This document shows positions 22,656 to 36,100 of a stretch of DNA of 64,000 nt, piece after piece. The position numbers were made by a program, and so were the translations under genes. How positions within the stretch are numbered: position 1 is the first letter of the stretch; every line of letters starts with the position of its first letter. This DNA is from Cladopsammia gracilis. Lineage: Eukaryota > Cnidaria > Anthozoa > Scleractinia > Dendrophylliidae. The DNA lies in NCBI GenBank assembly GCA_022457155.1, contig JAJGOT010000123.1:362501-426500 (forward strand), read 5' to 3'. Below the pieces are notes generated by a model that ran no database searches, had not been told where the DNA came from, and worked only from the letters and a program-made list of their open reading frames with translations.

Positions 22656-23890
22656 TCTCTGATTTGCTGAGAAAACAATAGAATAAACAATACAACAATG
22701 GACCCTAGCCCTGAAAACAATAGAGCTGCGTGATACCCAGGTCCAATAAAATTTGAGGTTGTTGTTAGGACTGCGTGGTATCTGCAAAAAAATGATGCAT
22801 TGAGCGGGAAGGGAATGCGTGTTCAATATTCCGGCGTTATTCTGTAGGTAGGGCGTATTGCATGTTAAACAGAATTCTGGGTCTATACTGTAAACAGAAG
22901 TTTTAATATCAATAACAAAACAAGGTTCTAACACGAATGGAACGATGAAACGTCGGTAGCACTTCCACAACCGATTCTCCAGCAATATTTCGAACTTGTC
23001 AGTGAAAAGTACACGTTTGCCAGGATTTTCAACTAGATTAAAATTTTTAAACGACGACCACTTAAAAAGTGTTACACTTGGGAATCATTTTGTGGACAGT
23101 CTTGCCTCACAACTTTACCACGCCGTTGCCAAGTGGATGAAACCATTACAACAGAAGCTAGAGAGGTTTTCAATCTTTCGTGTCGCCAAAGCAATTTTTG
23201 CAACGGCTGTGGTTTTGCATTGCTACACTTTGTGATTGGCTAAAAAATCTCGCGCCACTTTCTCAACCAATCAGAAGTAAAACCAAAACCAAACATGACT
23301 TGTCTGCACGCGTTTTCCCGTGCTTGGCGCCGCCGACATGCATTTGCTTCGCGTTCTTCATTGGATTGTCTGTGTCTTCTGTGATTGGCCAGCAGGTGGT
23401 TCTAACTTTTAACCCTTTAATTCCCAAGAGAGCCAGATATCAAAATTCAAGATAAATCCTAAATTTCATTATGCAAAATGTTGAAAAACAGATGGTACCA
23501 TGCAAAAGTACTGCTAACCCTAACCCTACACCATAGGATTTCGTCCACGGACTCAAAAGTTAGAACTACATTACATGTCTCCATAATTGACTCTGGGAGT
23601 GAAAGGGTTAAGTCTGTGAATAAAGTCCTACAGTCCGACCTATTCGAATGGAAGCAGTACTGTTTATGATGCTGTACAAGGTGGTTAAACTTCTGAGTTT
23701 GTGAATGAAATCCTCAGCAATGCTTTCATGTTCTACTGTAATATAAAACTTAATAATTTGTTCAAAGATGACATGTTTTTTTTTTTAAATAGTGTCCAAT
23801 TGGGGCTATGTGAAACAAGTGGAAAGAACTATTGCCTTGTGTAACACCGCTTTTAAGTCAGCTTTTCCATCGCTGTAGCATCACTAGTGC
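22656..23890. repeat. Duplicated 3' flank of DDX19A
   Basis: Matches 58386-59453 in the same orientation: shared AAAATGATGCATTGAGCGGG, GAAACGTCGGTAGCACTTCC and CTATTGCCTTGTG blocks. It contains a CCAAT-rich MITE at 23165-23410, present in both copies and so older than the duplication. Copy A also has CCTAACCCTAACCCTA-type sequence near 23513. No gene is seen. Confidence 0.85.
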
Positions 23891-23891
23891 T

Positions 23892-24143
23892 CTAAGCCAG
23901 TTTTTCCAGTTCATCCAGTTCATTCAGTTCATCAACGCCATCGGTCTGTAGTAGCGTAATTTTCTTGCCAAAATGTTCTTCAATTTTCTTCATTATAACC
24001 ATAGACCGCTGACCGTCAATAAAGTTCACTGCTATGCCACTCTTGCCAAACCGGCCTGTCCGGCCAATCCTGTGTAAGTAGGTTTCGAAATCCGGTTTGC
24101 CAATGGACTCAACTGGCATGTCATAATTCACGACGACTGTAAC
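23892..24143 (-). CDS. DDX19: DDX19A exon 9 (motif VI and C-terminus)
   Basis: 84 codons including [15 protein letters not shown] leads to [13 protein letters not shown] (motif VI intact, both Arg present) and the family's IDGQRSM...[11 protein letters not shown] ending. The C-terminus has an ELNELDEL insertion relative to copy B ([10 protein letters not shown]). Apart from that it differs little from the paralogue. Confidence 0.9.
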   Translation of the reverse strand, partial: VTVVVNYDMPVESIGKPDFETYLHRIGRTGRFGKSGIAVNFIDGQRSMVIMKKIEEHFGKKITLLQTDGVDELNELDELEKLA

Positions 24144-27100
24144 CTACAATTGTGAAGCAAACGATATCACAACATTGTACTTTTAACAAAATACAATGCG
24201 TGTTCTGTTGTTAGACAAGCCCATCAAGGAAATGAGTGGCTTAAATAAATGATTATGATTCGGTTTTTAACCTTTCCAACTCCCAAGAGTGCCAAAAATA
24301 CAAAATTTAAGAAAAAACTTTCATTTTTCATTTTGTAAAATATTGAAAAACAAATGGCCATACTAAAGTACTGCCGAAGAGGTTTCATTTGAATGAAGGT
24401 ATTAAGGCAGCGTGTAAATTGCTACGTTCACATGAATTCACCTGTTCAAAGTCGATGCCTCTGATGCAAAAATTAGTTGTTATCAGGAGTTTCTCCTTTC
24501 CTTCACGGAATCTGTTTATCACAGCAAGACGCTGTTCCATTGTGATCTCGCCTGACAACAGCGCCACTGAATGACCATCTGCCGTCATTTCCTCTGCCAA
24601 CCAAGAGGCTGATTTGGGAGTCTGAAAGAACGCATACATGACTCAAAAATCAGAACATTAAAGTCTCCTATAAGCCAAGTTGTGAATACGAAGCAAACAT
24701 CCTTCGGATCCTCATCTCTCCTAGGCGTTTTGCTATATGTATGTACTGTTCTTGCTACTGTCACCGTAGCTGCTTAAGCTCCCTAATGAGAGATTTCAAC
24801 ACAACACTATTCCGCATTACTGCTAGTCTAAAGTGTCGGCCGCTTTCTCACCCTACCCCGTCTGGGTGCATGTACCCACAGGGGATAGGGCGAGAAAGTG
24901 GCTGACACTTCAGAATAAATTACCGCATGGCACTTACATGACAGAACGCGATACACTGTCCAATGGACACGACACCATAAATGTTAGAGAGGGCCTGGAA
25001 CTTATCCTCTTTGTCACGACACACCACATAATACTGCTTAATGTTATCCAGGCTCTCCTCTTCCCAACGCAGCCGAATTATGATCGGGTCTGGCACTGCA
25101 GTCTTGGCAAACTTCATCACCTCGTCGTTATAAGTTCCAGAGGACAGAAGCATTTGGCAATCTTTGGGTAAGGTCCTGAAATATATCAATATTGCTGAAG
25201 TTATAGCGAAGCTCTCCCGGCCGAAGGCCCGCTCGCGTAGCTCCATACTCATAGAACCCATGCCCGTCATTTTTCATGATCATGGCTAGCGGAATGTTTC
25301 GCGGGCGCGCGTGTGTACATGTGTGTCCGTTGGGCAGGACTAGCTCGCGGGCGCGTATGACGTCGCAAAACATACGCGTATGACGTCGCGTAACATCCGG
25401 GATCTTAGCAATTTTGAAAGCAAAGCGAAGCTTTGTTTTTCGCGTGGCTACACAGCCGTCAGCTCAGTAAACACTTTAGTTGGATCTTTTGCTGTGTTTG
25501 GACACGAATATTCAATATTCGTATTCACTGTATTGAACTGGAACTAGCGTGCAGTCGAGGCTCATGCGGGGGAATCTTTTCACGTGCAAATATTTTTAAT
25601 GATATTCCCCCGCATTTGCCTGACTGTAAACTAGTTCCAGTTCAAAACCGAGAATACGGATATTGTCTATCAGTCGTTATTTCCCTGCATTTTTTCGCGG
25701 TTTGCTACTCAAGACAGGGATACTAATTAAGGGATACTCAGAAGCCGCTTTAGTGGAAAAAGAAGAGCTGTCAGGGATAAAATCTTGCTTAGAGGAACTT
25801 CATGCGTTTTTATCAATGCGGAAGCAATGCAGGGAGATGTTTGTTTTACGGATTTCAGAACAAAAGAAGCGGAGATTTAAAGAATTTCCAAGTAGTCGAA
25901 GGACTTAAAGGTAAAACAAATTACATTTTCGATGGGAATTTATGTTGATATCAATCTGCGATTGACTTTTTTGTGTGTTCTAGTTAGTTTTGGAGAATTA
26001 TTTATAAAACGTGCTTAAATTCAGTTGTATTGATTTCTTGAATTTCATCGAAGACAGCTCGGCCTCGATGCGCTATAAATGGTACGCGTTTTGCTTTTAA
26101 ACGTAAATTTTTCGAAAGAAGATTGTGTTGTCCATTTTTATGTGTTTGTTCATTCATGACATAGGTTGAAAAGCGATTTTACGTAAACAAAAACAAGACT
26201 TGGATTATATAGTTCTATCTTCACTCGCGTCGCCTTATGCAAATATGTTTGTGTATTTTTTGCAATTTTGATTTCCAAATCAGTTTCTCGGGCAATTTTT
26301 GATACGCAACATGTGTATTTTATTTGGAAATTAGTCATACTAGTATTCTACACCGAGAAAACGTTGCTTTTATAAACTTTTGTACGGTCTAAATGTACTG
26401 TGCAGACGGTCGTGCAATACTGTTTTTGAGAATTGTTAAAATTGAAAAATAGCCCGGTCTTTCACCTTAGTTAAGCTTATCATCGGCTTTTTGTTCAGAG
26501 AGCTACGCTTTTAGGCTCAGTCTATCTATATATATATATATTATATAACTGTAAACTTATTAAATGTGCCACTCCTCTACCTTTCTCGCCTTGTCCTAGT
26601 CGTTTGTCCTTGTCTTGCTTTCTAAACTCAAACTCAAGTAGACTGCTAGCAGTCCCTCGCGCGGGCGAGCAAATCACGTGATCAGCAATCGACCGAGCGA
26701 GCGAGGGGGCGCTCGCTCAAGTCTCGCCGAGCTTGTTTTCTTGACTAGCTCGCCTGCTCGAATGACTGAAAAGGGACAGCTACCAGTCTATATGTATGTA
26801 TGCACTAAAGTGTCCTCTTGTAAGCTAGCAGTCTATATGTATGTATGCACAAAAGTGTCCTCTTGTAAGCTACCAGTCTATATGTATGTATGCACTAAAG
26901 TGTCCTCTTGTAAGCTAGCAGTCTATATGTATGTATGCACTAAAGTATCCTCTTGTAAGCTAGCAGTCAAAATGTGTGTGTATGCACTTGTGTGCTCTTG
27001 TAAGCTAGCAGTCTATATGTATGTATGCACTAGTGTGCTCTTGTAAGCTAGCAGTCTATATGCACTAGTGTGCTCTTGTAAGCTAGCAGTCTATATGCAC

Positions 27101-30100
27101 TTGTGTGCTCTTGTAAGCTGGCAGTCTATGTATGTATGCACTTGTGTGCTCTTGTAAGCTAGCAGTCTATATGTATGTATGCACTAGTGTGCTCTTGTAA
27201 GCTAGCAGTCTATATGCACTATAGTGTCGTGTTGTAAGCTGCTAGCAGTCTATATGTGTGTATGCACTTGTGTGCTCTTGTAAGCTAGCAGTCTATATGT
27301 ATGTATGCACTAGTGTGCTCTTGTAAGCTAGCAGTCTATATGCACTATAGTGTCGTGTTGTAAGCTGCTAGCAGTCTATATGTATACATACATACATACA
27401 TACATACATACATACATACATACATACTTTATTACCTTTCCCCAAAGGGGCTTTTCAAAGATAATCAAAACTAACTAACAAGAATAATCGCAAATACAAC
27501 TAATTACATTATAATCATAAATATAAATCGTATTTACAAAGATAAATTGAATGTATGTATGCACTAGTGTGCTCTTGTAAGCTAGCAGTCTATATGTATG
27601 TATGCACTAGTGTCCTCTTGTAAGCTAACAGTATATGTATGTATGCACTAAAGTGTCCTCTTGTAAGCTAGCAGTCTATATGTATGTATGCAATAGTGTG
27701 CTCTTGTAAGCTAGCAGTCTATATGTATATATGCACTAGTGTCCTCTTATAAGCTAGCAGCCTATATGTATGTATGCACTAAAGTGTCTTCTTGTAAGCT
27801 AGCAGTCCATATGTGTGTATGCACTTGTGTGCTCTTGTAAGCTAGCAGTCTATATGTATGTAAGCACTAGTGTCAGTGTGCTCTTGTAAGCTAGCAGTCT
27901 ATATGTATGTATGCACTAAAGTGTCTTCTTGTAAGCTAGCAGTCCATATGTGTGTATGCACTTATGTGCTCTTGTAAGCTAGCAGTCTATATGTATGTAA
28001 GCACTAGTGTCAGTGTGCTCTTGTAAGCTAGCAGTCTATATGCACTATAGTGTCCTGTTGTAAGCTGCTAGCAGTCTATATGTATGTATGCACTAGTGTG
28101 CTCTTGTAAGCTAGCAGTCTATATGTGTGTATGCACTAGTGTGCTCTTGTAAGCTAACAGTCAAACTCAACTTTTTCATTTCTTGTTCAATATAACTTGC
28201 CAAAATCACAACACAAAAGGAACGCTACTGTACGCTTGCGTTTCTATACATTGCCCTGAATCAAATGATGACATGCAATGACTACTCGAACCTTACAAAA
28301 GAAACAAACGACTAGGATCGAAATTGACCATCCACAATCACCAGGCATGGACTTGATCTTTTGAACCCGTCATAGCCATTGGTTGTGTTTTCAACTTACT
28401 GCAACGGTTTTTGATAATGTAATACGTATGTTTTGACCATCTCAGCTTTTGTTTTTAATTCCATGCCATTTCCAATTTATCAGATTTTCATTGGGCCGTA
28501 CACAGATTAACAATAGATTAAACTACATGAGAGGACATATATTTTAGACGAAAAAAGCCCAGAATGGTTTTGTGACTAAATGTTTGTTTAAACTTCTTCG
28601 ACGGTTTCATCGTATCTGATTGGTAGCTATACAATGGGCATGTCTAATTCAAATCAAAGTGTTCATGCTTTTTGCAGCCAGACAGTAATGGAGTACACTC
28701 ACTTGTGTATTCTAATTGACTGATCCTGGCGTCCCTGGAGAGCTATCATGACATCAGCTGCATGAAGTACAAACATCTTGACCTTCTTCGGGTCAAGGAC
28801 TCTGTATCGCAGGATCCAGTCTAGCAGAGTTCCAGGCGTAGCAAATATTACGTGATCTGTGACTTTCTGTTCCCTTGACACTGTAGAAAAAAAGAAATGG
28901 GGAAATGAGTACACTTTTTTTATATAAGAACCTTTTTTATAAGAACGTTGAGACTAAGATTGGCTTGAAATTTAAGAACGTACCAACAACGTACCCAGGC
29001 TGAGATATAGTTAAGAACATAAATATCTATTTACCATGGTTTACAAATGAGACGGAAATGAGATAAGAAATGTATACAAGTCTTTTTCCATTTTATATTA
29101 GCAAGCATGTCTAATAATTAGCAAATTTGTAGAACATTACCTATAATTCTTTCTTCTTATTCATGACTATAATTTACTGATCTACTGTACGGTAACCATT
29201 TATCTTAAGATCCTGCTAAGACTGTTTTCAGGCTGATATCGCCAGAAAAAAAAAACAACGTGCAGCTCCAGCTCAGCCTCAGCCCAAACATTAGACGTTC
29301 TTATATGAAAATAAAAGAATGTAACTCTGAAGAGGGCTTTGGCCTGGGTATAAGAGCTAATATAAGCACATTTACATATAGCCAGGCCAGTAAAAAAGGT
29401 AGTCCTTGAGAACTTCTTCTTTACACCACCTTGAGAGTCGCACTGACTCTCAGTGGGTTCCCTACTGGTAAACCCTTGGTAAATGTTTATTAAAGCATAG
29501 GTCATCGAAAACTGTTATTTCAGCCACAGTGCACCTTAATCTGAAGAACTCTTAAACCAAAGTTTCTCACCTTTCTCTCTTCTTACTGCATAACCAATCT
29601 TGACCTCTGGACAAAATTTGCCCATCTTTTCTGCCACTTGTCCTGTTTGCAGTGCAAGTTCGTATGTGGGCGACAGGCATATCACCTTTACAGAATTAAC
29701 ATAAACAATCAGTTAGTTCCAACAATTCAGTTGAAAATTGGCAAACAATAATTTTCATTCCATTCTTCACTGAATAGTAGCTATAAAGATGGGATTTAGC
29801 AGGTATCACAAAAAAAATAAGTTTAAGCCATGCATTTGGGGGTACTCTTTCATAGTTTGAGACATTTGTATGGATAATTTGGCAAACTTGGCAAAATTAC
29901 TAATCTTAACATTGCCTTCCCCAGAGATGCCAACCTCTGGAGATTGAAAATAGGGAGTTTTTTCTGCTGGTGAAATGTTTTCGCGCCGAAGACGTGAATC
30001 GAGCGACGTAGTCACGAGCATCTAGGGAGGTCCGGAATTTTTTTTTCGCTTTACCCTCTAAAAGTACCATTTTCTGTATTTCTGAGACCCGAAAAGCGTT

Positions 30101-33100
30101 TGTGAAGTTAAGGGCTGATGAAATACCGTATTTTTGGGTTAAAATCTTAGCCTATTGCGATCTATTGTAGAGAAAAGATCCAAAGTCGCTTTTATCCGGG
30201 AGATTTGGTAACCCGTACGGGAGACCGGGAGATTCGTTCCGTATCCGGGAGACTCCCTGATAATCCGGGAGAGTTGGCATTAGTGCTTCCCTGTTAGACT
30301 TGCCACAAGTCGTCCTCACGAGTTTCACAATAAAGCGAGCGACGCGAGCTTCTGAGGCCGCGAAGCGGCCGAGCGAGCGACGAAGTCGCGAGAGGTCGAC
30401 TTGTCTCGCTTGAAGGGTTTTCATTTGCGTTTCGCGCCAAAAATGGGGAGTGGCGTGACTTACAACTGGTGTCTCAGGGCCCGATTATATGAGCCGGGCT
30501 CAGCCTGGTTAGCCGCGATGGCCCATTTTGCGGCTGTTTCTTGGTGTTGCGGATCACCAAATGACGTCATCTTTAGTCCTTCTACGCTCTCATATTTATC
30601 ACCAAGAATCACCAAGAAGTTTCGAATGACCAACTTCAGATACTTGAACTGACAAGTCGACAAACTGACAAATTCTGTCAGTCTGTCAGCACTGACAAAC
30701 CGACAAAATTCTGTCAGTTTGTCAGCACTGACAAACCGACAAATTCTGTCAGTTGTCAGCACTGACAAACCGACAAATTTTGACTAAGTAACTAACTCAG
30801 GCTTTGGATACTTGAACAGACAAACCGACAAACTGACAAATTCTGTCAGTTGTCAGCACTGACAAACCGACAAATTCTGTCAGTTGTCAGCACTGACAAA
30901 CCGACAAATTTTGACTAAGTAATTAACTCAGGCTTCGGATACTTGAACTGACAAACCGACAAACTGACAAATTCTGTCAGTTGTCAGCACTGACAAACCG
31001 ACAAACTGAAAAATTTTGATTTTGGCGATTTTATTCCTTCGTTTTCTCCGTATTTAACGATCAGTTTGAGAAGCTATATCAAACACTCGAAACAGTGTTT
31101 CATCAGATATCCAGTCGTGTCTGATCTATTACATAAAGCATGTTTCAACTTTATTTATGAACGTCCCGTGCCACCTTCAGCTTCCTTCGTGGATAAACCT
31201 GTTTGTATATTCTTCATTTATATATCACACACTTTTCTGCCTTTTGAAATTAACTACAAAGGATGTAAGTTGCGTTAAAATACTTTAAATATAGTCAGAA
31301 ATCCGTTGGAAAAGGATATAGAATTGAGCTAAATATAAAGCTCGACTTGAGCGAAACCTTCCCCAGGCAGTCGATTTCACGCTACGTCTGAACTTCACGC
31401 GACGGATATGAGAATGGACTTCCGGTGGCCTTACTTTTTAGCCCTCCATAGTCATTAAGTTAATCCCACAACTTGCCGATTTTGTTTTGCCGTTGTGAGA
31501 GGTTACTTTGTAAAACAGCCCTATGCAGCGCTTTCCAAACAAAAAAGGTTGCCATAATCATTGCGAAAAGTGGAACTTGTTTCTACATCGTGCAACGAAA
31601 ATGTCACGCGATGTTCATTTCAGTGTATGGGGTATGTACGCCTTTTATTATTGGGATAAAAGCCAATGTTTTTATTGTACAGTGTACCTTCCGCAACCGA
31701 AAACAACAACAACAAAAAAAAAAAAAAAAAAAAAAACAAAACAAAACGGCCAGCATGCTTGGAACCACAATATGATTTATTTTTGGTGAAATGTAATCAT
31801 GCATCCATGTGGTTGCTGCATCAGGAACTCAATGTTCATATTTTATGGCTTTTAATTTTCTACAGTATCGCTGCGATTTAGTATTGAGCCAGTGGTATGA
31901 ACCTAAGCGGTTTTCACCGTTCATACCCATCATCCCCTGCGGGGATTAAAAAAAAACATGTGCTGTTGTAAAAAAATGGCGCCGCCATGTTTTTGGCGCT
32001 CAAGTTTTTGTTTCTGTTCACCCTAAGTTCTTCCAGGACGGTTTCAAGTGAGTGTAACTTGCAACAACGTTTTACCTACTGCATTCTAATAAATTGGAGT
32101 TGAAACGTCAGTTCGTCTTGCGATTGATACCGTCACAGTTGCTACTTGACAACTATACGTATAAAATTCTAACTCTTTTATGTATTTTTCATAGGTCAGG
32201 TGTATGGTGGCCGAGGACTGCCACTGGGTTTTCTGGGCATTTTTTTTTTCTTTTGTAAGCAAATAAAATGCAAATAAAATTAAAAACAAATGCAAATGCA
32301 ATGAAATGAAAAACAAAAAGCAAAGTGATATCAAAGTCAGACTCAATTCAGATTAAAATCGAATAAAACGGTGTAATAAAGAGTAACAGGCCTACACGAC
32401 TCCCTCGCGAGCGTTTTAGCCATTTTATAGTTAAGTTCGCAAAATGATACTTCATGTATTTGTAGCGGGTATATGGAGATTTCGAGGTGACTGAATTAGA
32501 AGTTTTCTGAAATCGCAAAATGATACAGAATTTGGTCTCGAGGTCATTTGTGTTTTTAAGCTGTCTGCCAGTTTTGACCTCTTTCTCGGGACGTCTGTTT
32601 AATAGCGATGTTGTTATTATGCCATCGTGGCATTTGTTAAAATAGCTCTGCAGTAAAACCTTTTAACATTGCATGTAGGCTTTGAGCAAGTTTCAATTTA
32701 GAGGTCATTTTGAAATTATGCTGTATTCTCGGCGGTTTTCTTCAATTCTGGTTTCTTCAACTTGGCGGCTTTCTTCAACTCGGCGGCTTTCTTCCGTCCT
32801 GGAGCTCTGTTCAATCGGCGGCTATAATTCTTCAGTTTTGTTTGACCTCTTCCTGTGCTCATGTAGCCATTTTCTAGTAGAAGTTTAAAAACAATGTAAG
32901 GTTTTTCACTGTCTCTGAAAATATTTGAAATATTTGCGTCCGATCGGTATGGGCCAATTCATTTTCTACTCTGTGCATTACAATGAAAGTGTCAAAAAAA
33001 CCTTCGAAATACACATCACTTTGGCTAAAATAAAGACTTTTTTCTTCCTTTATGGATAAACGTAAAAAAAATGAGAAATCGAAGCATCGACTACTAATAA

Positions 33101-36100
33101 TCAGGCCCGTAGCAGGCAAAAACTGACTGGGGGTGTTGAGCGAGTGGCCCACATTAAACTCCCCCCCCCCCCCACCCCCCTCCACCCCTCCAACTCGCTT
33201 GGGTCCCTCAGTTAACACATACTTCTCGGGTACATGTCGAATCACTACATTTTGTCTACAATACCTTTTGTTCTTTTCTCTTATTTTGTAGGTGTCTATA
33301 TCATTTCCTGGTTGTTCTTTGATTTGGATTGTTTCCTCGACTGTACCAGGCTCTGTGTCACTTAGTGCGAATTCTGCGCTCGCCTCTTTCTCATTTTTCG
33401 CATCAAAATTATACTTCCTAAGTCAGCACTTCTTTTAATAAAGTCCACCAGGGAGTTGTAAACATGGTGCAGTGCACCGGTTATTACGCTCTCTGTTGTG
33501 TCTTCTACGTGCTTTAAGGCCTGGACAAACACGCAGTTCTCCGTGTTTGTCCAGCCCCCCAGCCTCACCCTTTCGCCGCGCTCTTCCATAAAGGAAAGAG
33601 AAGAATGGTGCTTAAACTGTGCATCATGTTTGGCTCTCTTCCTGGGTTTCCTGATTTCACTGTTGGCCTCTGTCCGTAACTGTTATCATAGTTTTACATT
33701 GTCAGGAAGCGGAACATGAAACTTTGTTGTTATAGCATTCACACCGGCAGGAAAATCTGCCAGTGGGAATCTGGCAGCGACCTTTGGAAAGGTCTTTCCT
33801 GTCCTTACCAGGACGTCTACCATGACCACAACGATAGCGTAAGGTGGGAAGTGATTCTATTTTAGACGTTGTACCTTGTTTTTCTGTCTCTGAAGGTGTT
33901 GAGGTGGTAATTCAGCGAGATCATTGTACCCCGGTCCTTGTTGCGTGTACGCACGGCTGTGCGTCAGGAACCCGCTCTCAGTCTTGGGCTGACGACGATG
34001 AGGGGGAAATTTTCAATTGAAGTAAAGATAACAAAAGGGAGACGTATGACATTTGCCAGAGCGAGGGGTTTTGCATCCCCAAGTGCTCCTCCAGAATCCC
34101 CGCTTTCTTCATATGCAAAAATCTCTCGTTCGTCGAGACACAGCTTGTGCAATCCGTACTCATCTTCGTTTCCCAACCACTCGGCAACCATAAGTTTTCT
34201 CAATTAAGCCACTTCTTCTGAGATACCAGTAGTAGGTAACAAACCAATACAGGTAAGATGATTTGATAACATACTGCAACTGCTCTGCAACAACCAGTGC
34301 TCTGCAACAGCTGTTCGAGTTGTGAAATCAATGCAGCTAAAAGACAGCCTCCATCGTCTTGGACAGGACAAACAACGAACCCATATGACTTTACAGACTC
34401 CACTCTTTTCTCCTGTTCTTCTCCTCCTTTTACATCGTTATCTGATGTACAGTGAAGGGTTTTCATAACATCGTCTATAAAGCCAAGATCCCTAAAGTGA
34501 AAAGAGCTGGACTTTGACAGGTTAGAGATCATTTCTCCCAAACGTGACATGCATATGCCTCGGTACAAAATACCTATCAAAGATTCTTTGGTGAGGGGAA
34601 CGTTTTGTTCTTGAGGTCAGAGGTTCTTCAGTTCATTCTTCATCTTTGCTGACACTTTGTTCCCTTAACTGGTAGAGAATATTCATAATATCTTCCGGGG
34701 TGCTATTGGTTGGTTCAAATGTTTTTCTTTCGTTTTCCTCAACAAGGTGTTTTTTTTATCAATTCCAATACCAAATGCCTCTCCCTTATCCGTTATAGGA
34801 AAACTGTTTTGAGTTAATGATTCGTTGATCTTCCAATATTGAACCGGACATCGAGTAAGAAAATAATTATAGTAGAATCAAAATAAGTTCATATTTTAAT
34901 GTTGTGTTTTATACCGAAATTGAATGGGCAACTATGAAGAAATTAGGCTGTGCTTTTCTGTAAATGATTCAAACCCAAAACAAAACATTAGCACTGAGTT
35001 TCCTCTCAGAAAAGTAACACCTGACCTGTGAAAGGTAGATAAGTTAGAATCATTTTATATGTATAGTTGTCAAGTAGCATTTCACCAAAAGTAAATCATA
35101 TTATGTTTCCAAGCAGGCTAGCTGTTTTTATTTTGTTCTCGGTTGCGGAAGGTACGATAAAATCATTAGCTTTTATCCCTCTTATAAAAGGCGTACATAC
35201 CCCATACACTGAAATGAACATCGCGTGTAATTTTCGTTGCACGATGTAGAAACAAGTTCCACTTTTTGCAATGATTATGGCAACCTTTTTTGTTTGGAAA
35301 GCGCTGCATAGGGCTGTTTTACAAAGTAACCTCTCACAACGGCAAAACAAAATCGGCAAGTTGTGGGATTAACTTAATGACTATGGAGGGCTAAAAAGTA
35401 AGGCCACCGGAAGTCCATTCTCATATCCGTCGCGTGAAGTTCAGCCGTAGCGTGAAATCGACTGCCTGGGGAAGGTTTCGCTCAAGTCGAGCTTTATATT
35501 TAGCTCAATTCTATATCCTTTTCCAACGGATTTCTGACTATATTTAAAGTATTTTAACGCAACTTACATCCTTTGTAGTTAATTTCAAAAGGCAGAAAAG
35601 TGTGTGATTTATAAATGAAGAATATACAAACAGGTTTATCCACGAAGGAAACTGAAGGTGGCAAGGGACATTCATAAATAAAGTTGAAACATGCTTTATG
35701 TAATAGATCAGACACGACTGGATATCTGATGAAACACTGTTTCGAGTGTTTGATATAGCTTCTCAAACTGATCGTTAAATACGGAGAAAACGAAGGAATA
35801 AAATCGCCAAAATCAAAATTTTTCAGTTTGTCGGTTTGTCAGTTCAAGTATCCGAAGCCTGAGTTTATTACTTAGTCAAAATTTGTCGGTTTGTCAGTGC
35901 TGACAACTGACAGAATTTGTTGGTTTGTCAGTGCTGACAACTGACAGAATTTGTCGGTTTGTCAGTGCTGACAACTGACAGAATTTGTCAGTTTGTCGGT
36001 TTGTCAGTTCAAGTATCCGAAGCCTGAGTTTATTACTTAGTCAAAATTTGTCGGTTTGTCAGCGCTGACAACTGACAGAATTTGTCGGTTTGTCAGTGCT

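Noticed and set aside
21211..22985. Long minus-strand open frames (up to 285 codons) through the G-rich minisatellite
   Set aside because: They consist of the repeat translated over and over (SVFEYPDETL-type units) and exist because many units are a multiple of three long. There is no domain and no splice or start context. A single unit at the paralogous locus has no such frame.
26678..27046. 122-codon frame with [14 protein letters not shown] repeats
   Set aside because: It is a direct translation of the 45-bp minisatellite in an intron.
31066..31278. 70-codon frame conserved in both arms of the foldback element ([20 protein letters not shown])
   Set aside because: Conservation follows from the arms being inverted copies of each other. 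There is no domain, and the frame is short. A real gene would need copies with synonymous bias.
32874..33245. 123-codon minus-strand frame in the foldback spacer
   Set aside because: It crosses a poly-C tract that yields a glycine run and has no recognisable motif.
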